From NCBI RefSeq assembly GCF_028769735.1, contig NC_088170.1, forward strand, positions 65,821,085 to 65,885,084: a stretch of 64,000 nucleotides of DNA. Direction: 5' to 3'. The stretch comes from Zonotrichia leucophrys gambelii (Eukaryota; Chordata; Aves; Passeriformes; Passerellidae). The translations under genes and the position numbers were made by a program. Of the stretch, positions 14,906 to 27,235 are shown one piece after another; the stretch's first letter is position 1; each line of letters begins with the position of its first letter. A model generated the notes under the pieces. The model did no database searches and was not told the DNA's origin. It was given only the letters and a program-made list of their open reading frames with translations.

Positions 14906-16814
14906 TTTTTTAAAACACATTACTATTTAAACACATTACTATTATACCTTCCCTTTATATTAACCCATTTCACCATCAGCTCATCACGAAAGAACCAAAC
15001 TGGCAAAAAAGAAACAAGCCCATGGTGCAGGTAAAGGGCATTATCAAACTTTTTCCAAAGCATTCCATTCCTCTGCAGCACCATCAGGAAAGCAGAAGGT
15101 GAACCGTTTCAAAGCAGTACTTTGATGAAAAATGAGAACCAAACAAAATTCCCTTGTAATTTAAGGCCCCCAAACTCATAAACAGAAAACAAGAGCCCAT
15201 CTCTCTGTATTTCTGGTGTTTTTGCCAGCAGAGTGAAACCTGCACCCTCACAATGCAGGTCACAGAACCAGATACCTGCCAGACCTCAGCAGGGCTGCTG
15301 GTGGGGGACATCCCCACATATGTTAGCCTTCAGGTGAATAAATACATGAATAAAAGAACAAATAAACACTGGAATTAAAAATAAGTTACATATTAATGGA
15401 TTCATGTTACCCTTTCTCTTGGTGGGACTGTCAGTGTGTACAGATAAATCCTCTCATTTCTTCACCCCTGCATCCCCCACTGTTACCAAGTGTAGGATCC
15501 TTTCTGCTTGTTTTAGGAGCTTGAAAAATAACACCCTTTGAAATATCACTTTGACTTCTATGCCATTTAGCAAAACACTGATGCTTTTCTTCCTCTTTTG
15601 TAGTACAGGCTGGAATTGCTCTGGATCATTTACTGCTTGACAGTTTAATTGCTTTTTATCAGGAGTCTTATTGATGAACTCATCAGTGGTGGATTTACAT
15701 GAAGAATCCAAGCAAAGCTATTCAGAGCTTGTTGGCTTTTCCCTCCAGAAGGGTGTTCAGTCCACCTGATGCTTCCATGGAGTTCAAGTCATGATCCATT
15801 CTCCACTGGACAAGTCACCAAAGCATGCTGGGTTAGAAGAACCACCCTGCAAAGGCAGACACATCCCTAGGGATTCACTAATGCTGTTTAAACTTGCACA
15901 TTAGGAATGCTAAACAAAAAAGAGGACTGGTTTCAGAAATTGGAGCAGGAGGCCTTCCAGGACAGTATGAAAAGTAAGTTAAATATGAACATTACCTTAT
16001 CTATCCAAAGTTACACATTCACAGTTTCCTACAATATAAATCAGAAACAGCACAGAACTCAGCATGAAGCTGAAGTGTGAGGGGAGATAAGAAAGACTGA
16101 AGGGGCTATTCCTGAGAAGTTCTGCCTTTGAGTATTACATTTCTCTAATGAAGGAATTCTTATTAAGACAAATAATTCAGTTCTTAAAGTGTATTTTGTT
16201 TTTAATGGAGGGCTTTTCTGTTTGGCTTTAAACTTCCTCTGCATTGTGAAAAATGCCTGAGAACCAGAAAGCAAACCTGGCCAACGTGGTGTTTGAAAGG
16301 AAAAAGAAATTGGCCTCCTTCATGTCATTGTTCAAATGAAGCAACACATAAAAGGAAAATGAGTAAACAGATTAATAGATTTTAGACCCAGAAAGGAACA
16401 TTATGATTCTTTAGTCTGACCTCTTGCAAATAGAAGTACGTGATGAAAATTCTCCTTGTACCAATAATCTAGAGTGTTAATCAGGCAGGGACAGATATTG
16501 CTACAGAATTACTGTATGGCCTACTGAGATTTGCTTTATTCAGTAAATATGTCAGAAAACTGCTCTGGCTTTCTCATTTGCAGCACTATCATAAAATATA
16601 CAGCTTGAAAAAGGTGAGGACTTTCCTTGCTTATTCCTCATTATTGTATTTTTAAATCATCCAGCTTAAAATCTGCTGGCAACATAAATATATGCTCCAA
16701 GGCCACCAAAGAAAGGACACAGGATTAGTTTTGGCTTATTTTTCTAGAATGCAGGTGTGTGCATATGGCAGGGATGGATGTTAGCACCTTCTCCTTTGAC
16801 AGTGCTATTCAATG

Positions 16815-17100
16815 TCAGAATCATTCAGGCTGGAAAAGACCTTCAAGAATATCAACCTCTGACCAAACAACACCATACTCACTAAAATATATCCTGAAGG
16901 GCTACAGCAACTCCCTTTTTGAACATTTTCTGGGATGGCAACTCCACCACTTCACAGGACAACCTGTTCCAGTGCTTGCCAATCTTTGAGCAAAGAACAT
17001 TTTCCACATATCCAACCCAAACCTTCCCTGGTGCTACATGAAGCCATTTTGTCTTGTCCTGTCAAGAGTCTCCTGGCAGAAGAGATCCCACCTCATTACA
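16815..17100 (-). mobile_element. CR1 LINE 3' fragment, reversed
   Basis: Complement of a CR1 3' end, with AGAATCATTCAGGCTGGAAA, GGGATGGCAACTCCACCAC, CAACCTGTTCCAGTGCTTG and TCCAACCCAAACCTTCCCTG in the expected order. It is diverged, so an old copy is likely. It is in the same sense as CAMK1D transcription. Confidence 0.88.
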
Positions 17101-18049
17101 GCCTCCTTCCAGGCTATGGAGAGAAAATGCAAAGAAACATTGCCACAGCATTTATTCTGTTTTTTTCAGCCCTGTGATGATGGCTGCTCCAAAGGGCTGC
17201 TCCCTACCCTGAGGAGTTGTTTGGGCAACAACTGGGCAAAAATGCTGTGGCCATTTTCTGAATCCAACTGAGCAAACTAACTAACTTTCCTCCTGCATTA
17301 AAAGTTTCATGTGACATTTGCTGACAGCTGTAGTGAGGTTGTGCCTTGGAGAACAGAGCTGTTTCCACTGGGGCAAGACTCTGGAAAGCTCTGCTCAGGG
17401 ATGTAACACAGCTTGGCAGTTAAAATCTTTGGAGACAGCACTTTCCTTCACAGAATCCCTACTGCAGAGATCTTTTGAGTCCATGATTCTTCAAGGTCAA
17501 TGCTCTCTTGTTTTATGCAAAATTTTATTCCATATTCAAAGACTACACATTATATTCAAAATTTCCCCTGGTCCCAACAGCTGTAAAAGGTGTGACTGAA
17601 CCAAAGGCAACCAAATGACAAAGGACATCGAGTTTTTAAGTCTTTTGTGATTACACTGTTCTGAGTGACAGCTTATGAGAGCCCTTTAAATGCCAGCAGC
17701 CCACTTGCCCTGTCTGTGCTCATTCCCCAAGGCAGTGGTGCATGGAGGAGATTTGGGACCTGCCAGTGACAGCAACACTCCCTCAGTGCTGCCACAGGAG
17801 AGAAATCAGTGTTTCCACTGAAAACACCACCATGCACTCAAATCCTAAGAAATAACCACAGCAAAACTGTACTTTCCAGCACTCTGCTGAGGTCTGCAAA
17901 CACTATGATGTGCAGAAGATGGGCACATCCTTTCTTCCACTCTTCTGAGCTCCTACAGTTTGACTGGCATCTCCACAGGAATCAAGCAATCATCCTGGGA
18001 TTAGCAAGCGGATCACACTCAGGTGGGCTCCTTGTCATTTGAAAAAAGA

Positions 18050-18243
18050 CCTGTGGAGGTGGTGAAACACTGGGACAGGTTCCCAGACTGGTGGTGGATG
18101 TCCCATCCCTGGGAACATCAAAGGTCACGTTGGACAGGGCTCTGAGCAGCCTGGTGCAGTTGAAGCTGTCCCTGCTCAGTGCAGAGGGTTGGGCTGGGTG
18201 ACCTTTGAGGTCCCTTCCTACCCAAACTATTCCATGATTCTAT
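18050..18243 (+). mobile_element. CR1 LINE 3' fragment
   Basis: Contains CACTGGGACAGGTTCCCAGA, a CATCCCTGGGAACATCAAAG block, GGTTGGGCTGGGTGACCTTT and GAGGTCCCTTCC. It ends with CCATGATTCTATGA, the characteristic CR1 3' terminal repeat. Confidence 0.92.
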
Positions 18244-18524
18244 GACAAAAGTTGGAACTTCAGCCTGTTTATCTTCATGGTTCTGCATAAAATGGAAAGG
18301 CAAAGCTGAAGCCCAGAAGGGGTGACTTTTATCTGTACCAGCTTGATATCACCATATCCCTGCAAACAATTGACCAGTGGAAAAAATATCATTTTAAAAA
18401 ATGTCGTTAAAAAGACACAGTATGTATTAAATATCTCAAAAGCATAGTTTTAAAAGAACGAATTGATCACTGGTTTACTCATTTCCTTCTGTGGGATGTC
18501 AGTAAATCAGCTCACTCTTGCTCG

Positions 18525-18538
18525 TTGTGTGTGTGTGC

Positions 18539-18570
<32 letters not shown>

Positions 18571-18617
18571 GTACATATATATATATATTTATATATATTT
18601 ATATTTTTATATATATG
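18525..18617. repeat. (TG)n-(TA)n microsatellite
   Basis: A short TG run passes into about 80 bases of mostly TA/AT dinucleotides broken by TGTA, TACA and TTT interruptions. It is self-complementary and could extrude as a hairpin. It is probably polymorphic and an assembly-sensitive site. Confidence 0.95.
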
Positions 18618-20238
18618 ATCTTGTTGCCTCAATCTTTTTCACTTTGCTTCTAAGAAACAGAGAAGTACAGGTCGGTAACAAACCACTGCTCAAAATACAT
18701 TTTCCAGTATCTGAAGGCTGGAACAATGTACTTCCTAATTGCTGTCTTATTCCTCCATCTCTCCATAAAACAAGTGGACAGTTAAAATCTGGAGGAGATT
18801 CCTCACCTGACAACAATTTAAAACTAGGTCATGTTTCAGCACTAATAGGTTTGGTTTATTTTCCTTTTCACTTGTTTTCCAATGGAAACCAACCTGCGTG
18901 TCCTGCCAACATTAACTAGGAAGAACAGACCTAAAAATAATTAAAACTGATGCAACTGAAAATGAATACTGTAAATTACAGAATATATAGTAAACAATTT
19001 TGAAATACAAAGTGAATGCAGGACTGAGAATTGTACTAAACAACAGAAAGGAGCATAGGAAAGTGCAATAAAGTCACTCTCCACTGGAGCTTAAACAGCC
19101 CAGATTTTCAGTGAAATACATTTAATAGAAATTTGGGGTGGTGTGAATATTCCTTTTTCTGAGACTGACTTGTTTTCCACTTACTTTCTCACAAGTTTGC
19201 AGGCAGATGTCATAAGAGAAATAGCCAGTGTAAAGATAGTATTGACTAATACCTGTCTCAGTGAAGAAAGAGCTTTGAAGATCCTTATATCCCCTGAATC
19301 TCACATAAATTCTACTTTTTTTCAGCTTATCTGTAGGATGTACAGCATTGAATCATCCCTTTGTCCTAGAGAAACACAACCCTGGAAAATTTATTTTGAA
19401 CCAAAAAAAAAAGGATAAATGCTGTCAACTGGTCAAGATATATTGTTGCAAATATCAACTTTCCAAGCAGTTTGTAGAAACAATAAATTGTGAGCTAAAT
19501 ATTAAAACCAAACAGACCAACTTAACTCTAAGTTATACAGGCATCTTGTTTCATCAAGATATAGTTTATAGTTGTTGCAACAACTATATATAAATTTAAA
19601 ATGTCATTATTATGCTCTCCAACTTTTGAGTGCCAAGAAAGTTGCAGAGAATTGATAAAGAAACTTCAGAATTCTAATTGCTTATAATGAAGTATTTCTT
19701 AAGAAATGTACAAGTAACTCAAGTACAAGGAAAAGCCCATTTTATTCTATATGCACTATTTTAGAATACAGAATTTTTATAAGTATCAGGAAATACACAT
19801 TGGAGTTGAAATATGTGTTGGAGTTATCAAGGACAATTCCCTGAAATATTCTGTGGCCATGAAAAATCAAGCAGGAGGTTTAGGACAAAAATGAGTACAA
19901 AACAGAAAATAATTTGTCCTCCTAAACATTCATGGAATACTCCCACTTTCAATACTTCTGACAAAGTTCATCTCACCAAATCTTGCAAGTTTAGACAATG
20001 AGCACCAGTGTGGGTGCTACCACACTCCTCTCCTCCAGCCAACACAAGGGAGGGAGCAGATCTAGGGTGTGAGGAGCAGAAATGTCCATTTCTGTGTTCA
20101 TTTGGACAAACCCCACCTTGATGATCTTTATGGAAAGATGCTTTGGCCAAAACTATAAATGCAAGCAGGACCAGAGAGCCTCTCTGTGAGCAGAGAGAAT
20201 GTGTTTTAGAAAGAAAAGAGATGGCAGAGAGAACACTC

Positions 20239-20346
20239 TACAGAATCATAGATCCACAGAAACATGGAATTATTTAGGCTGGAAAAGACCTCTAAGATCA
20301 CCAGGTCAGACCATTAACCCAGCACTGCCAAGTCCACCACTAAACC
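20239..20346 (-). mobile_element. CR1 LINE 3' terminus, reversed
   Basis: Complement of a CR1 3' end: CAGAATCATAGATCCACAG, GGAATTATTTAGGCTGGAAA, AGACCTCTAAGATCACCAGG, then AACCCAGCACTGCCAAGTCC and CACCACTAAACCA. Only the last 100 or so bases of the element remain. Confidence 0.88.
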
Positions 20347-21584
20347 ACTCATGAGAAGGGTGGAGCATGGACAAGGGAAATATAAAGGATCATTTCACAC
20401 CACAGATAAGAAATGGGAGACCTAATGGAATTAGCAGGTGGTGGATTTAAGACAAAAGCCTTTGTCATCTGAAGAGCCATCCTGGAACAGATGAATCTTT
20501 GGTATGACCCAGTAAAACTGCACTTGTTCTTATGCTTGCACTCATCAAATTAATTACTGAATTATTCACTCAGCTCTGGTCTGAATGTGCATACCTACAT
20601 TAAGGGAGTCTTTTGATTCATTCACTTAAAATCAAATATGACATATTCAAAGATTGTAAAGCCTTTATGATAATCTAATCTGACCCCAGACAAAACAAAG
20701 ACAGTACAATTTTTGCCTCTGATCCATTGCTCCTGGCTGGACAAAAGACTATCATTTGGCAGTGTAGACAGGCTTGACTTAGAAGATACCACTAATCCCT
20801 TGTCTGCTTTGTCCAGCAGTTAATTACACACACTGACTAATTACACTGAGGTTTTTTCCAGTGATAATTTTGGATGTTCTGTCACTGGAATCCTTTCAAC
20901 ACTGCCTGCAGACTCTTTAGCTGTATTAGAGAAACTTCACTCTAAGTCTTGGTAGACTCATTCTATTTGCTTCTATCTGAAGCAAATCTCTCAAAAAGTT
21001 ATATTCAACAGCCACCTGAGAAGGTATCCATTGAGAAGAGCTAACTAGAAGCTCATTCCAGTTCTCCATTTGGAATGTTAAATTACCCTGTTAAGTACCT
21101 TCACTTACCTATGCATCAATAATGAACGAGCTGTTCCTGGACAGGATATTGACCAGTACTAGGTACCTGTATTTCAATCAAATATAACCTAAACAGAAGA
21201 TACAGTTTCCAATTGCTCACTTCTCAACATCATTTAATCACTCTGCCTCATCTTGTGAGTTTATCTCACTGCTATTCAATCAAGATATTCTTGTTTTCCA
21301 CAGTGAAGAGTGAATTTCTGCAATTTTGAGTGGTGTGGAGACACATCAATCTAATTTCTTACAGCTCGGATGCAATCTCAGCTAAATAAAACTTACATGA
21401 CTGTTAAGAGCAATACTATATATTTAGCCAGGAAATTCAGTTTCAAAAGGGCACTTTGTAATGTCATTGAAAGAACAGGAGAAATAGGTAGTGTGTTGAG
21501 AGAGTAGCTAGGAATTGGAAAAATACAAAGCCGTGGCTAATTCCAAGTCTTGCACTTGCAAGATAGTGTGTCTTTAGGCTCAGC

Positions 21585-21797
21585 TGTAGTATGATAACAA
21601 ATAGTGAAAGAGACAGGAGAAAAGAGAAATGTAACCCCTAAGGAATAGGGAAGAGCTGATGTTGTGGTGTGGCCAATGGACAGTGTAAATTACAAATTAT
21701 TCATGAGCTTATTACTTGCTGTATAAGTGTCTGATGCTCTCTTCAATAAACAGAGCTTGCTGAACACTCATATTGAGGGTCTCGAGCCTTCCCTGCA
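21585..21797 (+). mobile_element. Probable short solo LTR (ERVK/alpharetrovirus-like layout)
   Basis: A compact LTR-like unit. It begins TGTAGTATGATAAC and has a GTGGCCAATGG CCAAT box. Then come CTTGCTGTATAAG (TATA-like), TTCAATAAACAGAGCTTGC (polyadenylation signal just downstream), and a CTCGAGCCTTCCCTGCA end. Box order and spacing fit a short avian retroviral LTR. It is unlike the other LTRs in this window, and no target duplication or flanking retroviral sequence was found, so the family is uncertain. Confidence 0.6.
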
Positions 21798-24700
21798 CCA
21801 AGACAAATAACTCTGCAACAGTAGTGCATTTGTAAACCTAAGGATTGTGCATAAATTAATTAATCTCCTTCCCAGTCCCCTCTAAAGGGGGACAGCAGGC
21901 ACAGGCCATGGTGAGTGAGGATGAGCCACACACAGAGCTAAACCAAACCTGTCAAAAGCAGTTTATGGCAAACACACTGGTCTAAATCCCAGTGCTCCAA
22001 CCCCACTGTAACCCACAACTGCTGAGCTCTGCTTGATGTGTCCCACCTCGGGCTCTCACCTATGTATGAACCAAAAGTTTCACATCACCCACTCCTTCCC
22101 AGCTCCCTCCATGCACAAACCCTGTGAGTGGGTTCATGGTGCTGTCTGTGCCTTTCAGAGGGGCCAGGAACAGCCCAGGCTCCTAAAGCTCTGTGTTTAT
22201 CTGCAGATGGCCAGCTGCCCTCTCCCAGTAACAGCAGCTCCTTTCCAAGCTGAGCCCTTGCACAGATAAGGCACAGCAGGGACCAGAGGACCTGCTGATT
22301 TATTGTGCTTTGGCTGGAGGGTGGGCAGCACAGATATTCTCTCACGGCCTTGAGGGAAGATTTATGATGTACAAAAGAGGCAGTTTCTTAAGGAAAAAAA
22401 AAAAAAGGCAAAAAAAGCATCTGGTCCTAATTCTTGATACTCTCAAAAAACCCCTCAGAATTCAGGCATGTGAAAGAGAATGGCCCATGTGATTTCTGCT
22501 CTTCAACTGCCATGGGATGAGAGCTCCTCAAGGAAATTCTGTCCATGGCATCCCCAGGAGAGATGGGAGGAATGAGGCACCACCAGCAGCAAATGAAACA
22601 AACCTGGCCAGCAGAGAGAACAGCCTCCAAAAACGCTGGGAAATCATGAGGGAAACCAGCTGGGCATGGAGAGGGCAGAAAGGGAGATCCTGCCAACACC
22701 CTGTGCTGGCTCACTCTGTGTTGGCTGCCTGGCACTAAAACCAGTACCACAGGCATAGATTTACTGCTTTTATTCTGTGAAATAGCTGAATTTGCTGCCT
22801 TTAGAAGGAGATAAACTCCAACCTTCTGGGAAGGGAATTATTTGTTAAAAGATCTATTAGGAGCAGAGCTCACAGAAAAGAAGGTTTCCAGAACGCCCTG
22901 CATAACACAAATGTGCCCCAGGGTTTATTTTAATAATTCTTCAATTATTGCCTTGCTGGTGTCTGTTTTAGTCCAGGCCATGGAGATGTTTCTAATGGAA
23001 ATCATCAATTCATCACAGAGACAATTTCCAAGAATATAATCACAGAGATGAAAACAGACACATGTTCATGCTAATAATGAGGGCTACAGAAAAAGTGGGA
23101 AGATTTTATGATTCTGTTATTTTTAATGGCAGCTATTTGCTCCTGTGTCTTAACAAACTAGGCTGGACAACTTCCAGGCATTCTGGTTTTTACTGGGACT
23201 GTCCCCTGGCCTGGGGAGAGATTTTAAATATCCATTTATACATTATTGCTCCGAGGCTGCCATCTATTCTAACACTTTACAGTTTCCTTGACACAGAAAA
23301 TGCAAGGCTCCAGCTATTTCTTCGTTAATCAACACAAGTAGCTCCACAGTAATTTTATTTTCAAGACAGAAGCGTGAATCGATGCCAAGAAGCCAACCCT
23401 CCCAGGTCATACTCCATATTTTAGGAGTTTGTGTTACAATTGCCTTGCCTATTTCTGTAATAATTTTTAATGGATGGATTAGTGACAAGCTGTAAAAGCT
23501 TATGTTTGTAGAAGTAAACCCATGATTGATACAACAAAGATTCAAAGTTAGCTGGGAAAATGGAGAAAAGCTTGAGCAGATTGTTTCACGCGCAGAAATC
23601 TGTGGGAGCTACAACCAGCACCAAAAGTCCAATATAGAGCTGTTCCAAGACTCTTCTCTGTGTCACAGCAAACACCTTGGTCATCTGCTGGGGGAGGGCA
23701 CAGTGATCCTGCTGCCATCCCACACAACAGCATCCTAAAATCTCTTTCTTAAGAGTGGTATCCCAAAGGCAGCTCCTGGTAAGCCCCACAACCAGGCAGA
23801 GTGGGCAAAAAGTGAAGACATGGACCTCATTCCCCTCAAGTTCTCCAGCCTGCAAAGCATCCAACAGGGTTATCCCAAAGCCCAAAATAGACCTTGCTGA
23901 TGCCTCCTGTTAGCCATGCTCTGTGCAAAGCTCTCCTTCAGCCCTACCCCCTGGGGATTGTAAAGGATGTAATTTCCCCATGTTTCACATTTCATACTTA
24001 AACTGCCCTGTAAAATCCCGTTCATGAGCAGGCCCCAAGCACCAGCAGGAACACAAGCTGTAAAAGTGCACCAGGCTCCAGCCACGGAACTGCCTCTCCC
24101 AGCTCAGCCTCACTGCTCCTGGCAGGCCCAGGGCAGGACAGGGCTCCAGGAGGGGGAATTCTGCGGGAACACTGGCCACAGAGCAGCTGTGTGCCAGCAC
24201 AAGGCCTCTGGGGCCTTATCCCACCTCTGGAGCATCCAAAGGGTCGTGCTGAGCTGGCCTGAACTGCCACCCCAACAGCTCAGTACATCCATGGGGAATC
24301 CTTAATTGCTGTCTACTTAATTTGGCCAGTACAGGATCTGTCAAGGTCCTGGGCATTCCTGCTGAAAAAACTACATGACCTCATAATTCCATGGATTCCT
24401 TAGTGATTTAGAAAAAAAAAAATTGTAATCTTCCTTTTCCACTTTGTAGGGATACTCCTAGGACCTGGAGTATCCCAATATCTCCAATCCTGGCTCCTAA
24501 GCATCTGCTGTGCATGTTGAAAAGACAGAAACGTGGAAATTAAAATCAAAACCTCCTCCTCCATCCCAAATTGATCAAACCTAAGAAATAATCTAGCAAA
24601 TATAACCCTGGGATGTGTGATTTACAAACTAAGAACATTAGGGAGTTAATAAAATAGATGGACACAGGGGTTTTTTCCTAATACAGTAGTCAAAGCACAT

Positions 24701-27059
24701 TGCAAAAATTCATGGACAAAAATAAAATGCAGTCTTTGGCTACAGGGCTCATCAGCCTTGCACAGCAATCCTGAGTGTCCAGATTTTGGCAACAGCATCT
24801 GAAAAATGATGCCTGAAGAATAACACTATTTTAACTCCTTTTTTTTAAAAGAACCTATGCACTGTATGTGCATATAACCCATGAGAGAGCTTTTTATGGT
24901 CCTTACTTTTGTCAAGCTGTTGCCTCCCACCACCTTGGAGCCTGCACACTGATGCACAAGTATTAGAATAAAATTTTCAGTGCAACTGCTCTCCTGCATG
25001 AGAGGGATTCAGAGACTGGAGCCAGAAAAAGGTTTTAAAAGTCACTGCTCTCAGTCCAGTCACTGCTCTGCTGATCCAAAGGAAGAGACCAAAACAAAGT
25101 ACTAAGAGAGTAAACATCCCCAGCTCCATGCTGTTACTGCTCTGCCATCAATCTTTGGTTGCCTGTGCACCAAGCAAAGTTTCACTAACACCAGATATGG
25201 CAAAGAAATTATTATTACTGCAGTATTTACATCTGATACTCACAAAACGAAAGCTACCACACAACGCCACAATTCCCCCCAGGATTCTGGTGCCAGTGGA
25301 TGGGAGGTGTGAGATATTCAGGATCACTGCACTCCTGTACAAACACGGAGGCATGGCCAAGGCAAGAGCTTCACCTTGGGAATCTGCCTTTAACCTTTGC
25401 TCTGCCTCACATTTCCTCTGCAACCTTGGGCAAGTCAGTGAAGGATGACTCTGAAAAGGGACCTGGGTCCTTGGAGAGGGAATTAGGGTTTGGATAACCC
25501 AGGTGCTGCTGCTGCCAGCAGGTCAAGGCTGACAACTGTGAGCAGCAAAGCTCCCAGGACTTGGGGCACAAACTCTGACCCCTGTTCCAGATGTAAGAGA
25601 GGAGAGGAGAGGAGAATCAAGTCAATAGATCCAACACTTGGAAAGTGCCCTAAACCACAGGATGTTTTCCATGCTTCCATCTGAAAATATTCCACCTCTC
25701 AGAAAATGACTGCAGACTCCCTCAGCACCATAACACTTCCTCAGCACTGTGACTGCCAGATTGATGCCAGTGTCATGGAGCAATAACAGGGCCCATTAAA
25801 GTGAATGTCAGTTGTTCCCTTAACCTTTCTAGAGAGACAGATCAATCCCTTCAAGAAATATGTTCATCCTGTCATGTTTTTATGAGATGGTAATCTTAGT
25901 CCACGCCTTCCATAACTGAAGGAAAAGTCCCCGTGCTGACTTTGGCCTTGCAGCTGGAGTGTCTGTCCCTCCAGCAGGAAAACCAGGTGTGTTTATGCAA
26001 TGGAAGGAGCCATTCACTCTCATCATGTGTTACAGACCACTATGGAAAACAGATTTCACACTGATGATTTATAAAGTGCTCTAGGCAGCCCTTAAATAAT
26101 GAGTTATAGCCAGGTATGAACATCCAAAACCACTGATGAAAAGGCTCTCCTGCTCTTGCTGCGTTATTTCTGCTGCTCTGGTTTGCAGGAGCTCAGCTCC
26201 CTGGTCCAGGTCCTCAGCCCAGTGCCAGAATTGACCTCAGTGCCACAGATGTCTGTTTTCTATTTGGCCTGTGGTATTCCCTGTGCAATATTAAAATGTC
26301 ATCAATTCAGTTTAATAGGCCAAGTAAAGGCCTTAGTCAACCATTTAACAGCTAAGTAAAACATAGGGCAAATGCATATCAGTCCAGGGACTGCATTAAA
26401 AGTTTAAGGGTTCAATTAAGAGGCATCTCACTGGTGTGTTCTCAGGAGGTTAGGAAAACAGAAATGCCAAATATTTCCCTTGTTGCAGCTGTTAAGCACC
26501 AGGCTGGAAACCCCTTGTTAAAGTGCTTTTTGTTACAGTGCCATTCCAGTACATTAAAAGAACCTCTGTAAAATACTCCATTAAAATAACCTATTTATTG
26601 CAAGAATGGAGCTGATATTTATATGATTTGGGGTTTTTTTATAATTGTTTTTATTGTTGTTGTGCTGCAAGGTCCTGCCTTAAGGGCCACCTGAATGAAG
26701 AGGTGCCCAACTCTCCTACAAGGCAATGCCTGATAGCCCAGTGCTCCCAAGGCTGAAAGCTCTGACACAAAACCAGCTGAACTTGAGTTTCAGAGCTGTC
26801 CAAACCCCTGTTTAAAGATGCAGAACCAAGCTGCAATATTACATTTTTTTCTATGGTTCAGCATCCTTAAGGACATGGTCACCCAGGAGAAAGAACATGT
26901 TAATTAATAAGTGTTTTCAGATTCAAGCAGACACTGACAATATAATGGGCTAACAATTTTGTTGTAGAATAACAACCACATCCCAAAACAGCTCAGCTTG
27001 CAAGAACAGACATCCTTTGGGTCGAGTACAAGAGATCCAGGTTCTGGGCCTCAAACAGA

Positions 27060-27235
27060 TGTGTTCATCACACAACCAAGGTGTGTTCATCACATAACCA
27101 TGGTGTGTTCACCACACAGCCATGATGTGTTTATCACATAACCATGGTGTGTTCACCACACAGCCATGATGTGTTTATCACATAACCATGATGTGTTTAT
27201 CGCATAACCATGATGTGTTCATCATACAGCCATGG
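27060..27235. repeat. 22-bp minisatellite, 8 copies
   Basis: Eight tandem units of exactly 22 bp share the form TGTGTT-(C/T)A(T/C)CACA-…-CCATG(G/A). Units 3 and 5 are identical. Units 2, 4 and 6 resemble each other more than their neighbours, so the array has a 44-bp alternating higher-order period. The array breaks at TGTGCATG after 27235. Confidence 0.97.

Noticed and set aside
18518..18919. A 133-residue plus-strand frame beginning with Ile/Tyr repeats
   Set aside because: It starts in a TA microsatellite and continues into ordinary intron.
27060..27235. CRISPR-like array of regularly spaced repeats
   Set aside because: The units are contiguous 22-bp tandem repeats with no unique spacers, in an avian intron.
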